Shown: positions 7,976 through 18,859, counted from the first letter of the stretch. The stretch is DNA of 64,000 nt from Pseudomonas sp. AL03 (GCF_029960815.1 NZ_JASBRE010000004.1:62001-126000); one strand, 5' to 3'. Notes: generated by a model from the sequence alone, not told the origin. Translations and numbers: made by a program.

Positions 7976-8922
7976 GAAGCGCTGGTTGGGGTGGTTGCTG
8001 CACTCGAAGCGGTTGCCGGTGTTGACGCCGGCGTGGCTGTCGAGGTGGTTGCTGATGGAGCAGGCGTTGCAGCGGGTTTGGCGGTGGCCGGTTTGGCAAC
8101 TGGTTTAGCGGCCGGCTTGGCCGCTGCTTTTACAGCGGGTTTGGCCGCGGTTCTCGCAGCAGGTTTTGCAGCGGTTTTAGTCGCGACAGATTTGGCGGCC
8201 GGCTTGGCAGCAGGTTTCGCCGCTGCAGTTTTGGCTGCTGGTCTTGCTGCGGGTTTAGCGGCCGTTTTTGCAGCTGGTTTTGCAGCGGCCGTTCTTGCAG
8301 CACCAGATTTGGCGGCGGCAGGCTTGGCAGCCGTCGTTTTAGCAGCCGGTTTCGCAGCGCTGGCAGCGACTGCGTTTCTCGCTGCTGGTTTTGCTGCGGC
8401 TTTCACCGGTGCTTTGGCAGCCGCAGCTTTCTTGACAGGAGCCGCAGCAGACTTGACCGGTGCTTTTGCAGCAGCCGGTTTGGCAGCGGCTTTCTTGGCA
8501 GGAGCCGCAGCAGGCTTGGCCGAACGCAGGGACAACGCCTTGCCGACAGCCTCTTGTACACGACCGACGCCTTGGGCCAATTTCAGGCTTTCTTGAGCAT
8601 CGCGCTTGAGTTGCAGAATGTAGCTGCGAGTTTCCGATTGACGATCCTTGAGGGCATCAAGCAGGTCCTCAAGCTCCTTCGCCGCTCCCTTGGCTTTGGT
8701 TTGTGCCTTGGCCTTGCCGGCCGCCGCAGCGTCCTGCAATTTGGTACGGGACTTGTGCAATTTTTCCTGCGCTTTTCCGCGCTGCTTTTCCAGTTTGGCG
8801 AGCAGTTTTTCAGCATCAGCCAAGGCTTGGGAACAAGCGTTTTCCAGATGCTCGAGCAAGCTGCCCGAGAGTTGTTGGAGTAAGTGCAACGGAGTATTTA
8901 CTGGCTTCTTGGTGGCCGACAT
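7972..8922 (-). CDS. algP: AlgP, histone-like Lys/Pro/Ala-repeat regulator
   Basis: A 316-residue protein. Residues 1-135 form a charged coiled coil (LHLLQQLSGSLLEHLENACS ... DRQSETRSYILQLKRDAQESLKLAQG). The rest is a low-complexity tail of AAKPA/KTAAAKPA units resembling eukaryotic histone H1. In P. aeruginosa AlgP (AlgR3) binds DNA and affects alginate gene transcription. The repeat tail is prone to slippage, so its length should vary between strains. A good RBS (AGGAGG) lies upstream of the ATG. It keeps the conserved algP-FKBP-algQ neighbourhood. Confidence 0.92.
   Translation of the reverse strand: MSATKKPVNTPLHLLQQLSGSLLEHLENACSQALADAEKLLAKLEKQRGKAQEKLHKSRTKLQDAAAAGKAKAQTKAKGAAKELEDLLDALKDRQSETRSYILQLKRDAQESLKLAQGVGRVQEAVGKALSLRSAKPAAAPAKKAAAKPAAAKAPVKSAAAPVKKAAAAKAPVKAAAKPAARNAVAASAAKPAAKTTAAKPAAAKSGAARTAAAKPAAKTAAKPAARPAAKTAAAKPAAKPAAKSVATKTAAKPAARTAAKPAVKAAAKPAAKPVAKPATAKPAATPAPSATTSTATPASTPATASSAATTPTSAS
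7990..8520. repeat. algP tandem-like KPAA repeat tract
   Basis: Degenerate 12-18-nt units encoding AAKPA/KTAA cover the 3' half of algP. Units differ by synonymous changes. The tract also creates long spurious open frames on the opposite strand. Confidence 0.8.
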
Positions 8923-9114
8923 GGTTTACCTCCTGGCTGACGTGGGTGCGGCTCATACTAGACCTCTGCTGCTACCGCCGCTAGGGCATGTTGACAGTAT
9001 CCAAAGCGCTGTGTTGCAACGGATTGAAATTCTTCTTCACCTGCGCAAAACCAGTTCACCGTTGAGCGCATTCACACTGGCATAATCCTGCGCATCTCAG
9101 GTCGGAGAATGCCC

Positions 9115-9780
9115 ATGTCGCGCTACCTTTTTTTATCACTGTGCGTGTTTTTTTCCGTGGCTCAGGCCGCCGAAAAACCCAAAGGAGATGACACTCACGA
9201 TCTCTCTTACAGCTTGGGCGCAAGCCTCGGCGAACGCCTGCGCCAGGAGGTTCCCGATCTGCAACTTCAGGCGCTGATCGAAGGTTTGCAACAAGCCTAT
9301 CAAGGCAAACCCCTGACGCTGAAAGATGAGCAGATCGAACAGATTCTTGCCGAGCACGAAGCCCAGGTCGCCTTGCAACCAACCCTGCCACAAAGCGAAA
9401 TCGCTCTCCAAAAAGAGCGGGCGTTTCTCGACGAGGAAAAAGCCAAACCGGGCGTTCGCGAGCTGACCGATGGAATTTTGCTAACGGAGTTGGCGCCGGG
9501 CACTGGTGCCAAAGCCGGCCCCAACGGCAAAGTCCAAGTGCTGTATATCGGTCGCCTTCCCGACGGCACGGTGTTCGATCAGAACAGTCAGCCGCAGTGG
9601 TTCGGTCTCGACAGCGTGATCAGCGGATGGCGCAGCGCGTTGCAGCAAATGCCGGTCGGCGCGAAATGGCGTCTGGTGATTCCATCGGCCGAAGCCTATG
9701 GCGCCGAGGGTGCCGGCGACCTGATTGCGCCGTTTACACCGCTGGTATTCGAAGTCGAATTGCGCGGTGCCACAAGCTGA
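9115..9780 (+). CDS. FKBP-type peptidyl-prolyl cis-trans isomerase
   Basis: A 221-residue secreted foldase. The signal peptide is MSRYLFLSLCVFFSVAQA. An N-terminal helical dimerisation region (LSYSLGASLGERLRQ) resembles FkpA/Mip. The C-terminal FKBP domain has VQVLYIGRLPDGTVFD, VISGWRSALQQMPVGAKWRLVIP and AYGAEG. I prefer ATG 9115 to ATG 9109 because GGAG at 9104-9107 is 7 nt from 9115 and too close to 9109. Acts in periplasmic protein folding. It precedes algQ in convergent orientation. Confidence 0.88.
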   Translation: MSRYLFLSLCVFFSVAQAAEKPKGDDTHDLSYSLGASLGERLRQEVPDLQLQALIEGLQQAYQGKPLTLKDEQIEQILAEHEAQVALQPTLPQSEIALQKERAFLDEEKAKPGVRELTDGILLTELAPGTGAKAGPNGKVQVLYIGRLPDGTVFDQNSQPQWFGLDSVISGWRSALQQMPVGAKWRLVIPSAEAYGAEGAGDLIAPFTPLVFEVELRGATS

Positions 9781-9792
9781 ATACCGGCAACG

Positions 9793-9821
9793 AAAAACGG
9801 CGCGCATAGCGCACCGTTTTT
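9793..9821. terminator. Bidirectional terminator between FKBP gene and algQ
   Basis: AAAAACGG...CCGTTTTT arms with GCGC/GCGC inside (one C-A mismatch). A and T tracts flank both sides, so it can end transcription from both strands. Confidence 0.75.
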
Positions 9822-9842
9822 GGAGGTCTTGCAGGAAGGGGT

Positions 9843-10301
9843 TCAGGCCTGAACCGAATCTTCTTCCTTGTGAGCGGTGTGCAGCACTTCGATCAGGCAG
9901 TCTTCCAGTTCGAAGCGTTCGTGCAACAGGCCACCCAGCTCTTTGAATTTCTCTGCCACGCATTGACCTGCATCACACAGGTCGTTGAACGCGAGCAGCT
10001 TCTCGGTGATGACGTCGATGCGCGGGTAAATTGTCTCGGCCAACTCCAGACCACGCTTGTCGTTGAAGGCCTTGGCCTCCCCCGTCAACTGTTCGTAGAT
10101 CTCGAAGTGCCCGGCAGACACGTAATCGACCAGCACGCCGCAGAACTCCTGCAACGGCTTGCGGTTCTCGCTCAGAGTCTCAGGCTTGGCGCCGAGAGCA
10201 TCATAGGCCCGAACCAGTTCGTGACGCTCCTGCAACCAGCGATCGATCAGCAGATGCACTCCACCCCAGCGTTCTTGAGCATTCTGACAACTTTCGAGCA
10301 T
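9843..10301 (-). CDS. algQ: AlgQ / Rsd anti-sigma-70 factor
   Basis: A 152-residue helical cytoplasmic protein beginning [20 protein letters not shown], the hallmark of the Rsd/AlgQ family. Rsd binds region 4 of sigma-70 and shifts RNA polymerase use. In P. aeruginosa AlgQ also affects alginate and siderophore gene expression. I chose ATG 10301 because it matches the family N-terminus and has a purine-rich RBS (gggaagagag); an in-frame codon at 10328 is possible but less likely. Confidence 0.92.
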   Translation of the reverse strand: MLESCQNAQERWGGVHLLIDRWLQERHELVRAYDALGAKPETLSENRKPLQEFCGVLVDYVSAGHFEIYEQLTGEAKAFNDKRGLELAETIYPRIDVITEKLLAFNDLCDAGQCVAEKFKELGGLLHERFELEDCLIEVLHTAHKEEDSVQA

Positions 10302-10479
10302 GGTGATCTCTCTTCCCTTGTGGGTCATGCTGCCCTACACCCGTCGCACACTTGAAGGTCAAGTATCGGCCAGGCAGAGCGTCATTCGAGCAACATAATT
10401 CCAATGACACGTGCGGGCCAGATTATGCCCGCGCGACAATGGCTTCAAGGTACGCAGGAGATAAAGTTCATACAAGTGT

Positions 10480-11031
10480 TTAATCACCCGCCAGCGCCCG
10501 GTGTGACAACTCGCCGCTGAGCGGTCGCTGACAGGCTTTCCAGACAAGACGCAGCACCTGATAAATACCTAAAACCGTCATCGCCATGAAGAGCAGCAGA
10601 CTCCACTCAGGAATGCTCAGATCGAACAGTGTCCAGGAAATTTCCGCGCACTCTGCCTCCCCTTTAAACATCTGCGTGACCTGACAGAACCAGGGCAGGT
10701 CCTCGTACTGAACAGCCAGACTGGGTGAGCACGTCAACAGCTGATGCATTGGATCGCTCTGCAGCAATACCTGCCGCCACGCCGTGACCGTTCCCGCCAG
10801 ACTGCAAAGCAGACCGAGCATCCAATACAGAAAAGACCCGAAGCGGCCCGGCCCATGCACCGAAGCCATCAGGCAGATCCCCGTGAGTAACGCGAGGGAA
10901 AACCGCTGCAACAGGCACAACCCGCAGGGCTTGAGGCCGACCGCATATTCCAGGTAATAGGACACGCCCAGGGCCAGGGCACCTGCAATGAAAGCCATGA
11001 AAAACAAGGAGCGTGAGCAGGCCAAAGACAT
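10480..11031 (-). CDS. dsbB: Disulfide bond formation protein DsbB
   Basis: A 183-residue inner-membrane protein with four transmembrane helices. The first periplasmic loop carries the quinone-linked pair C36-G-L-C39 (motif KPCGLCLLQR). The second loop has Cys101 and Cys128, matching the DsbA-interacting pair of E. coli DsbB; a fifth Cys (116) lies between them. DsbB reoxidises DsbA and passes electrons to ubiquinone. Pseudomonads carry two DsbB paralogues; this is the one beside hemY/algQ. Confidence 0.92.
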   Translation of the reverse strand: MSLACSRSLFFMAFIAGALALGVSYYLEYAVGLKPCGLCLLQRFSLALLTGICLMASVHGPGRFGSFLYWMLGLLCSLAGTVTAWRQVLLQSDPMHQLLTCSPSLAVQYEDLPWFCQVTQMFKGEAECAEISWTLFDLSIPEWSLLLFMAMTVLGIYQVLRLVWKACQRPLSGELSHRALAGD

Positions 11032-11260
11032 GGCATTTCCGTAACAGTAGAGACAGGCGGTTACGGTAGAGGAAAGCGCGCCAGCCTTTCAAGACAGGCC
11101 AGCAGGGACACTTCAACAGAAGTGTAGGGAATTCCCGACAGGAACGAGAGGATTAGGTGTAGTCCTCTGTAGGACTCTGCCGATGATGGACTACAAAGGT
11201 AAAATCCCGGCAGATTGCAGCCGACTGGATCGCCCGTTCGAGCGACCCGTCATTTACTCA
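11032..11260. other. dsbB upstream region
   Basis: A 229-nt gap between dsbB and the hemY stop. It contains a perfect short palindrome AGTCCTctgtAGGACT at 11161-11176, about 130 nt upstream of dsbB. This could be an operator but I recognise no regulator for it. Confidence 0.35.
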
Positions 11261-12499
11261 TCAAGCGTGAACAGGAACCGGTAACGGTGCCGCCAGCAAG
11301 CGCTCGTCCAACAAGCCCAAGCCCTCCTGGAACAACTGATTGCTGCGCTCGGTGTCACCCAGCTGCGCCAGCAACCGCGCCAGTTCCGCGCAGGCTTCGG
11401 GATTGCGCTGCATGCGCAAGCTGCTTTCCAGATAGTCCCGGGCCTTGCCCCAAAGGCTGCTTTGCAGACACAAACGCCCCAGGGTCAGCAGCAGGCTCGG
11501 GTCGGCCGGATGGTCTTTGAGCCAGCCCTCGGCGGTGTGCAGTTGACGTGCCGGATCACTGCCGCGAACGAGTCCATAGAGGCGTGCAAGATGACTGTTG
11601 TAGTTGCGCTTGAGCGCCGCTCGCAGGATTTCTTCGGCGTCGACCTGAGCACCCAGTTGCCGAAGTTGCTCGGCATAAGCGAGCACCAGTTGCGGCTCCT
11701 GACGCTGAGCGGAGGTCAACTGCTGCCAGGCGCGATTGAGCGATTGCAGGCCGACCGTCCCGTCTTCTTCCTGATGCGCCGCCAGGGACAGATTCTCACC
11801 CCAGGCCCGGCGTTCCAGTTCGGTCAGCTCGGCCGGTGGCAGGACCTTGTCCTTGCGTAGCTCCGGCAGCAGGCGAATCACCGCCGACCAGTCGCCCCGC
11901 TGTTGGTGCAAGCGCTGCAACTGACGCAAGGTCTGGACGTTATGAGGATGACGCTCGTGCATGGCTTGCAGGGTCACCAGGGCGCCTTCGGTATCGCCGC
12001 GGTCAGTCTGTAATTGGGCGTGGCTCAGGGCAATCGCCAATTCTGCCTGGGGTTGTCGCTCTAGAGCGCGCTCCAGCAGGTTGTCGCTTTCCTCGTAATG
12101 ACCTTGTTCGTTCGCGGCCCGGGCAGCGCCGAGGTAGTAAAGCAAAGGCTGGCGCTCGGCTTCCGCAGCCCGATGCAGATGGCGCTGCGCACTGGCCCAG
12201 CGACCTTCGGCCAGATCCAGCTGACCGTGTTCAATCGCCACCTGCACCCGGCGACTACGGTTGCGTCGCGACCAGGGATTGACCACACCGCTGGAGGTCG
12301 TCACCAGTTCGATTAGCGCCTTGATGCCCCAGAACACCAGCCACAGCACGGCGACCAACGCCAGGGTTGCCCACAGGCTCGATTCGTAACGGAAACTTTT
12401 GTAGGCGATCAGCACGTAACCGGAATGCTCGGCAATCGCAAGCCCCAGCGCGGCAGCAGCGGCGATCACCAGGAACACGATCACATAGAGGCGTTTCAT
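11261..12499 (-). CDS. hemY: HemY, haem biosynthesis-associated TPR membrane protein
   Basis: A 412-residue protein with two N-terminal transmembrane helices (LYVIVFLVIAAAAALGLAIA and LWATLALVAVLWLVFWGI). The HemY_N domain is followed by a long run of TPR-like helices in the periplasm. It is not the protoporphyrinogen oxidase called HemY in Bacillus. Its exact role in haem synthesis is unsettled; a scaffold or coordinator is proposed. Its ATG overlaps the hemX stop (ATGA), and it is the last gene of hemCDXY. Confidence 0.92.
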   Translation of the reverse strand: MKRLYVIVFLVIAAAAALGLAIAEHSGYVLIAYKSFRYESSLWATLALVAVLWLVFWGIKALIELVTTSSGVVNPWSRRNRSRRVQVAIEHGQLDLAEGRWASAQRHLHRAAEAERQPLLYYLGAARAANEQGHYEESDNLLERALERQPQAELAIALSHAQLQTDRGDTEGALVTLQAMHERHPHNVQTLRQLQRLHQQRGDWSAVIRLLPELRKDKVLPPAELTELERRAWGENLSLAAHQEEDGTVGLQSLNRAWQQLTSAQRQEPQLVLAYAEQLRQLGAQVDAEEILRAALKRNYNSHLARLYGLVRGSDPARQLHTAEGWLKDHPADPSLLLTLGRLCLQSSLWGKARDYLESSLRMQRNPEACAELARLLAQLGDTERSNQLFQEGLGLLDERLLAAPLPVPVHA

Positions 12500-13638
12500 G
12501 GCGTCGCCTCCTGCGCGGTGTCCGCGGCAGGTTTGACCATCGGCTTGATCGAGTCCTCGGCGTTGACGTTACGCCGCTCCAGATACCCCTGAACCGCGCT
12601 CAGCGTGCCGGCCAGATCTGGCGTGACGACGGTGACCGGCTGCTTGCTCAACTCGCCAACCTGCTCAAGCATCACTTTGCTCTGAGGGTTGTCCGGATTG
12701 AAGTTGCCTTTGAGCACGTCCCGCGCCTCCGCCAGCGCTTGGGTGTAAACGGCTGCCTGGCCATTGAGCGCGGCCCATTGCGCCTGCTCCAGTGCCAGGC
12801 TCAGAGCCAGGCGAACCTGGCTCAGGCTCTGCCCAGCCAGCAATGGACGCACATTCTTGTCGGCGTTGAAGTCGATGCGGATGTAGCGCGAGACCTGATC
12901 CCACCATTGCGCCCAGCGATTCGCGCCGTCGCCATCGGCGGTGAGACCCAACAGGGATTCACCGCGATCCTTGTACTCGGGTGCCAGCTCGGTGAGGCTG
13001 ATCACCTGATCGCGCAACGCCCCCAGTCGCAGGAACAGCCCGGTGCGATCCGGCTGCTCGATGCTACGCAATGCCACCAGCGTTTTGGCCACTTGCTCGC
13101 GAGCGGCAAAGGAACCCGGGTCGTTCTGTTCGCGCAGAATTTCATCCGCGCCCTGCACCAGGGCCTGGGCACTGCTGATGTCCTGCAACGCGGAAAGACG
13201 CAGGCTGGCCAGGCGCAGCAGGTGCTCGGCTTCGGCCAGACGCCAGTCCTTGCGGCTGGCGCCGAGGACCGTTTCCAGACGTTGATTCAACCGTTGCTGA
13301 TCGCCTTGAAGTTGAGTGACTAAACGACTGCGCGCGTCGAGCTCGTCGGCGGCAGGCATTTGTTCCAGGCGGGCAGTCAGACGTTGTTCGTTGAGTTTCA
13401 GGTCCTGCGCCTGATCGTTCAATGCCTGAACCTGGCTCAACTGCTGTTGAGTATGGGCTTGCAGGTGACGCACCTGCCAGACTCCCCAACCGCCCACGGC
13501 GACACCGGCAGCGCCCAGCAACAGCGCGACGATTGCCAGCCCATTGCCTCGGCGCTGCACTGCCGCAGGTGGCCCGGTTTCAACCGGTGCATCGAGCACT
13601 GGCTGGACGTCATCTTTAGGCAAGGCTGTTTCGCTCAC
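12496..13638 (-). CDS. hemX: HemX, uroporphyrinogen-III C-methyltransferase-like membrane protein
   Basis: A 380-residue protein. A Pro-rich cytoplasmic N-terminus is followed by one transmembrane helix (about 34-55, LAIVALLLGAAGVAVGGWGVW). A coiled coil (about 60-115, LQAHTQQQLSQVQALNDQAQ) and the periplasmic HemX domain follow. Although often labelled a methyltransferase, it lacks an SAM-binding fold. It lies 16 nt after hemD and is coupled to hemY. Confidence 0.9.
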   Translation of the reverse strand: MSETALPKDDVQPVLDAPVETGPPAAVQRRGNGLAIVALLLGAAGVAVGGWGVWQVRHLQAHTQQQLSQVQALNDQAQDLKLNEQRLTARLEQMPAADELDARSRLVTQLQGDQQRLNQRLETVLGASRKDWRLAEAEHLLRLASLRLSALQDISSAQALVQGADEILREQNDPGSFAAREQVAKTLVALRSIEQPDRTGLFLRLGALRDQVISLTELAPEYKDRGESLLGLTADGDGANRWAQWWDQVSRYIRIDFNADKNVRPLLAGQSLSQVRLALSLALEQAQWAALNGQAAVYTQALAEARDVLKGNFNPDNPQSKVMLEQVGELSKQPVTVVTPDLAGTLSAVQGYLERRNVNAEDSIKPMVKPAADTAQEATP

Positions 13639-13654
13639 GTATCCATCCTTTGCA

Positions 13655-14422
13655 TTAGAGAACGGGTCCGGGATGCTCCCGTAACGCCGTCAGCAAAGCC
13701 GCGGCACTGGCGCCGCGACAATCCACAACTGTTTGGGCCCCGGCGGCACGTGCCAGCTCGGCGACCCTGGGGCTTGGAACAAACAACGGCAACCGCGCCA
13801 ATTGCGGCCAGGCATCGCCGGCCAATTGATGCAGGTGCTCAAAACCCTGTCCACTGCTGACCACCAGCCCGTTCAAGCGTTCCGCCCGGATCCGCTCAGG
13901 CAGGGCCGCTGACGGGTACTTCGGCAGGCGGCGACTGTACAACTCCAGATACTCGACACTAGCACCTAGCTCGCGCAAACGCTCAGCCAGCAACTCGCGT
14001 CCGCCCTCCCCGCGCATGATCAGCACGCGTGGACCGGGTCGTGCGATCGCCTCGCGCAACGAGGGAAGCTCAAGCAAGGCTTCGCTGTCATCGCCATCCA
14101 CCGGGAAGTTGATGTCCAGCCCGCGATCCTCGAGGATCTGCGCGGTGGCTGCGCCCACGCTGAACCACTTCAGACGAGGGGGTTGCGGCCGATACCGGTC
14201 GAGCAGATCCACAGCGATTCTGGCGGCTGGCTTGCTGACTACGATCACCGCGCAAAAGCGATCCAGACCCTGAATCACCTCGCGCATTGTGTCAGAGACA
14301 GAAATCGGCTCGATCTCCAAAAGCGGCAAACTGCTGCTGAAAATCCCTTTTTCGGTCAAAAGACTGCTCAGTGCCGCCGACTCATCCGCGGGACGCGTCA
14401 GCAGCAGGCGCCAGCGCGTCAC
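13655..14422 (-). CDS. hemD: Uroporphyrinogen-III synthase HemD
   Basis: A 255-residue enzyme that closes hydroxymethylbilane with ring D inversion to uroporphyrinogen III. It begins [19 protein letters not shown], the family N-terminus. It has the two-domain HemD layout with [11 protein letters not shown] and a [14 protein letters not shown] segment in place of the usual FTS motif. ATGA overlap with hemC gives tight coupling of successive pathway steps. Confidence 0.93.
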   Translation of the reverse strand: MTRWRLLLTRPADESAALSSLLTEKGIFSSSLPLLEIEPISVSDTMREVIQGLDRFCAVIVVSKPAARIAVDLLDRYRPQPPRLKWFSVGAATAQILEDRGLDINFPVDGDDSEALLELPSLREAIARPGPRVLIMRGEGGRELLAERLRELGASVEYLELYSRRLPKYPSAALPERIRAERLNGLVVSSGQGFEHLHQLAGDAWPQLARLPLFVPSPRVAELARAAGAQTVVDCRGASAAALLTALREHPGPVL

Positions 14423-15360
14423 TCGTGACCTGCCTCGCCGTAGACTGCTTTGAGAATGTCGTTGGCGCCTTGACTCAGCAGGTCTTCAGCCACTTGCACG
14501 CCCAGGGCTTCGGCGTCGCTGCGTGGTGCTCGAGCCTCGGCGCTGAGCAGCAGACCACCGTTCGGATCACCGACAAGGCCACGCAACCAGATCTGCTCAC
14601 CTTCAAGCACGGCGTAGCAGGCGATTGGCACTTGGCAGCCGCCATTCAAATGTTTGTTGAGAGCACGTTCGGCGGTCACGCGGGTGGCGGTGTCCTGATG
14701 GTGCAGCGGCGCCAACAGCGCGTGAATTTCGCTGTCGACGCTACGGCATTCGATACCCACCGCGCCTTGGCCACCGGCCGGCAGACTGTCGTCGACGCTG
14801 ATGGCCGAGGTGATGCGTTCTTCAAAGCCAAGACGAATCAGGCCGGCAGCAGCAAGGATAATGGCGTCGTATTCGCCGGCATCGAGCTTGGCCAGGCGCG
14901 TGTTGACGTTACCGCGCAGGAAGCGGATCTCCAGGTCCGGACGCCGGGTCAGCAATTGAGCCTGACGGCGCAAACTGGAGGTGCCGACGATGCTGCCTTG
15001 CGGCAACTCATCCAGGCTGGCGTAGGTGTTGGAGACGAACGCATCGCGCGGGTCTTCGCGTTCGCAGATGCAGAACAGACCGAGACCTTCAGGGAAGTCC
15101 ATCGGCACGTCTTTCATGGAGTGCACAGCGATGTCGGCTTCATTTTCCAGCAACGCGGTTTCAAGCTCTTTGACGAACAGGCCCTTGCCGCCGATTTTCG
15201 ACAGTGGCGAGTCGAGCAACTTGTCACCGCGACTGACCATGGGCACCAACGTCACGAGCAGACCCGGATGGGCCTCTTCCAGACGAGCTTTGACGTATTC
15301 GGCCTGCCACAGGGCGAGAGCGCTTTTACGGGTGGCGATGCGGATTTCGCGAGAGGACAT
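14419..15360 (-). CDS. hemC: Hydroxymethylbilane synthase HemC
   Basis: A 313-residue porphobilinogen deaminase. It contains the dipyrromethane cofactor cysteine in [11 protein letters not shown] (Cys242) and the conserved [16 protein letters not shown]-terminus and AVHSMKDVP motif. It polymerises four porphobilinogen units. First gene of hemCDXY, 137 nt downstream of algR on the same strand. Confidence 0.95.
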   Translation of the reverse strand: MSSREIRIATRKSALALWQAEYVKARLEEAHPGLLVTLVPMVSRGDKLLDSPLSKIGGKGLFVKELETALLENEADIAVHSMKDVPMDFPEGLGLFCICEREDPRDAFVSNTYASLDELPQGSIVGTSSLRRQAQLLTRRPDLEIRFLRGNVNTRLAKLDAGEYDAIILAAAGLIRLGFEERITSAISVDDSLPAGGQGAVGIECRSVDSEIHALLAPLHHQDTATRVTAERALNKHLNGGCQVPIACYAVLEGEQIWLRGLVGDPNGGLLLSAEARAPRSDAEALGVQVAEDLLSQGANDILKAVYGEAGHE

Positions 15361-15497
15361 GGATCAATCCGTACTGAATAGATACGGCGGATAATAACAG
15401 CTCAGCCAAATCCACTTTGACTTGTATCAGAAACCGCGTGGCCTCCCTGGCCTCAGACACCCAGCAATCGGGATAAAACCCGCCCGTAAAAGGAGGA

Positions 15498-16244
15498 TTA
15501 AAGCTGCTGCATCATCTTGCGCACGCCGGCCACATGCCGTCGGCTGACGATCAGGGCATCGCCGTTCAAGCCTCTGAGGAACAGCTGAAAATGCCCAAGA
15601 GGCGTGCGCTGCAGGCGTTCGATGCGTTCGCGGGCGACCAGCGCGTTGCGGTGGATGCGCACGAAGCGGTCGCCAAATTCATCTTCAAGTGCCTTGAGCG
15701 GCTCATCCAGCAGCACTTCGCCGCCTTCATGGCGCAAGGTCACGTATTTGTGATCCGCAATGAAATAGACCACCTGACCCAACGGGATCAGTTCGATACC
15801 TTTACGGGTACGGGCGCTGATGTGACTGCGTGGGCCGCTGCCACTTTCGGCCGCGGGACGGGTCAGGGCCGCGAGTTGGACGCGATTGGGCCGCTCAGCC
15901 TTTTTTAACGCTTCATGCAATTGTTCTGTACGCACAGGTTTCACCAGATAGCCTACGGCGCTGGCCTGTAAGGCTTCCACGGCAAATTCATCGGGCCCTG
16001 CGCAGAACACCACGGCGGGTGGGGTTTCGCGTTCGCACAATCGTGCAGCCACTTGCAGGCCATCGAGGCCCGGCATGCGGATATCGAGCAGCACGATATC
16101 CGGTTTGTGGCTGTCGATCAGTGCCAACGCCTCTTCGCCGTTCGTGGCGCCAGGCTCCAGGACACTGTATCCCTCGAGTTCGCCAACCATTCGGCTCAGG
16201 CGCTCGCGGGCAAGGGGTTCGTCATCAACGATCAGGACATTCAT
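15498..16244 (-). CDS. algR: AlgR, LytTR-type response regulator
   Basis: A 248-residue regulator. The receiver domain has phospho-acceptor Asp54 (VLLDIRMPG) and the KPVR lysine. The LytTR DNA-binding domain (about 140-246) carries VVYFIADHKYVTLRH and RIHRNALVARERI. In P. aeruginosa AlgR controls alginate, type IV pilus (fimU operon) and rhamnolipid genes. I chose ATG 16244 because it starts the receiver (MNVLIVDDEP) and gives the exact family length. The cognate sensor gene algZ is not upstream; argH follows instead. Confidence 0.93.
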   Translation of the reverse strand: MNVLIVDDEPLARERLSRMVGELEGYSVLEPGATNGEEALALIDSHKPDIVLLDIRMPGLDGLQVAARLCERETPPAVVFCAGPDEFAVEALQASAVGYLVKPVRTEQLHEALKKAERPNRVQLAALTRPAAESGSGPRSHISARTRKGIELIPLGQVVYFIADHKYVTLRHEGGEVLLDEPLKALEDEFGDRFVRIHRNALVARERIERLQRTPLGHFQLFLRGLNGDALIVSRRHVAGVRKMMQQL

Positions 16245-16711
16245 ATTGCGCTGGATTCCTGCGTGAGTCTCGCACAAGGATAGCGTAGACAGGTGAAGTG
16301 ACGTCCGTCACCGCGATCCACGCTAAGACTAGCGCGAGGGCCAAAAAGTGCCGCCCGACCGACGGCTAAATTTTCATCTGTCGTGCGTTTGGCGGCCCAG
16401 GCCCGCGTTGGCGAAGCATCGCCGTAGGGTTTGTTGATACACAATATGAACACCCCCTCTTCTTATAGTCAGTTGCAGCGCCTGGAAGTGCGCTGATCCA
16501 CCTGTCCTACTGTCCAACTGTAGACGGTTGCCGGCACGATATTGCTCAATTGGAAAATATCGTTGCGCAATTCCCCGACGCGCTGGCTCGAGTATGGACC
16601 GCTGCATGAGAAAAAAACGTGTCGACCAGTGTCAGCGACAGGATTGGCAACCCTGTTATTATTCGCGACAGCTTTCAACGCCATCTTTCTTCAGCCGATA
16701 CGAGCGAATTC
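16245..16711. other. algR-argH divergent intergenic region
   Basis: This 467-nt region holds no gene I can support. Short open frames on the minus strand encode Arg-rich, low-quality sequence with no histidine-kinase motif. A weak -10-like TATTAT lies at 16657-16662 in front of argH. In P. aeruginosa the corresponding position holds algZ (fimS). Confidence 0.6.
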
Positions 16712-18106
<1,395 letters not shown>

Positions 18107-18110
18107 AAGC

Positions 18111-18174
18111 TTCGCGGGCAAGCCTCGCTCCTACAGATCACACAAATCCTGTAGGAGCGAGGCTTGCCCGCGAA
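18111..18174. repeat. REP doublet (GTAGGAGCGAGGCTTGCCCGCGAA type)
   Basis: Perfect 26-bp inverted arms at 18111-18136 and 18149-18174 flank a 12-nt spacer, directly after argH. It may act as a transcript-stabilising hairpin. Confidence 0.85.
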
Positions 18175-18199
18175 TGCGGTCTTGAAGACGCTAAAAAAC

Positions 18200-18859
18200 C
18201 TACTTTTTGGACGCGACCATCGCCATAAACGCTGGCATCGCCGCTTCCTTGTCCTTTGCAATCCGCTGCACGTGCGGGTTCTGTTCCAGACGCTCCAGCA
18301 ACGCTTTGGCCGCCGGCATCTCAGCCAGCAAATCCAGGTCAAACAGCTTCTGCGCCACCGCACACGCCAGCGGCACGCTGTAAAGGAAATACAAATCGGC
18401 AATGCTCAGGCTGTCACCTGCCACGTAAGGGGCAAATTTGCCGTGCCTGCTCAATGAGGCAAACCCCAGCAGCAACTCGGCTTTGGTCTTGTCTTTGATC
18501 GCCTCCGGCACGGTCATGCCGAAAAATGCTTCGCCATAGCAGGCGCGCCCCGGCAGTTCAATGTACAGCTCGATTTCCTTGGCAAGTGCCAAGACCTGGG
18601 ACCGCTCAAAGGGATCGCTCGGCAACAGCGGCGCGCCTTTCTGGCTGTGTTCGAGGTATTCGAGAATCACGCTGGTTTCGTTGACGAAACCCTGTTCGAC
18701 GCCCAGCACCGGTACCTTCCCGCGCGGGCTGATGGCGAACGCTTCGGCGCTCGGCCCTGGGTAAAACAATACTTCTTCAAACGGCAGTCCCTTCTCCAGC
18801 AGCGCCAGCTTGACCATGTTGTAGTAGTTGCTGACGGAAAATCCATAAAGCTTGAGCAT
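18200..18859 (-). CDS. Glutathione S-transferase family protein
   Basis: A 219-residue protein. It has an N-terminal thioredoxin-like domain (MLKLYGFSVSNYYNMVKLAL; SPRGKVPVL; NETSVILEYLE) and a helical C-terminal domain with SIADLYFLYSV. The substrate is unknown. I chose ATG 18859 over the adjacent GTG 18862 because GGAGG lies 7 nt upstream of the ATG. Monocistronic, convergent with argH. Confidence 0.88.
   Translation of the reverse strand: MLKLYGFSVSNYYNMVKLALLEKGLPFEEVLFYPGPSAEAFAISPRGKVPVLGVEQGFVNETSVILEYLEHSQKGAPLLPSDPFERSQVLALAKEIELYIELPGRACYGEAFFGMTVPEAIKDKTKAELLLGFASLSRHGKFAPYVAGDSLSIADLYFLYSVPLACAVAQKLFDLDLLAEMPAAKALLERLEQNPHVQRIAKDKEAAMPAFMAMVASKK

Noticed and set aside
7990..8520. 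Possible CRISPR-like array
   Set aside because: The short repeats are coding KPAA units of algP without regular spacers. No cas genes are present.
7991..8596. A 201-codon Ala/Gly/Val/Leu-rich + strand frame that looks like a membrane or repeat protein
   Set aside because: It is the complement of the algP repeat; no RBS and no independent conservation signal.
11161..11176. Palindrome AGTCCTctgtAGGACT upstream of dsbB as a known operator
   Set aside because: Perfect but short; I know no regulator with this site, so it is noted only in the region entry.
14371..15381. A 336-codon open frame antisense to hemC
   Set aside because: Shadow of hemC, which has its cofactor Cys242.
16374..16607. Possible algZ remnant on the minus strand
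   Set aside because: The 77-codon product is Arg-rich with no H-box, N-box or membrane helices.
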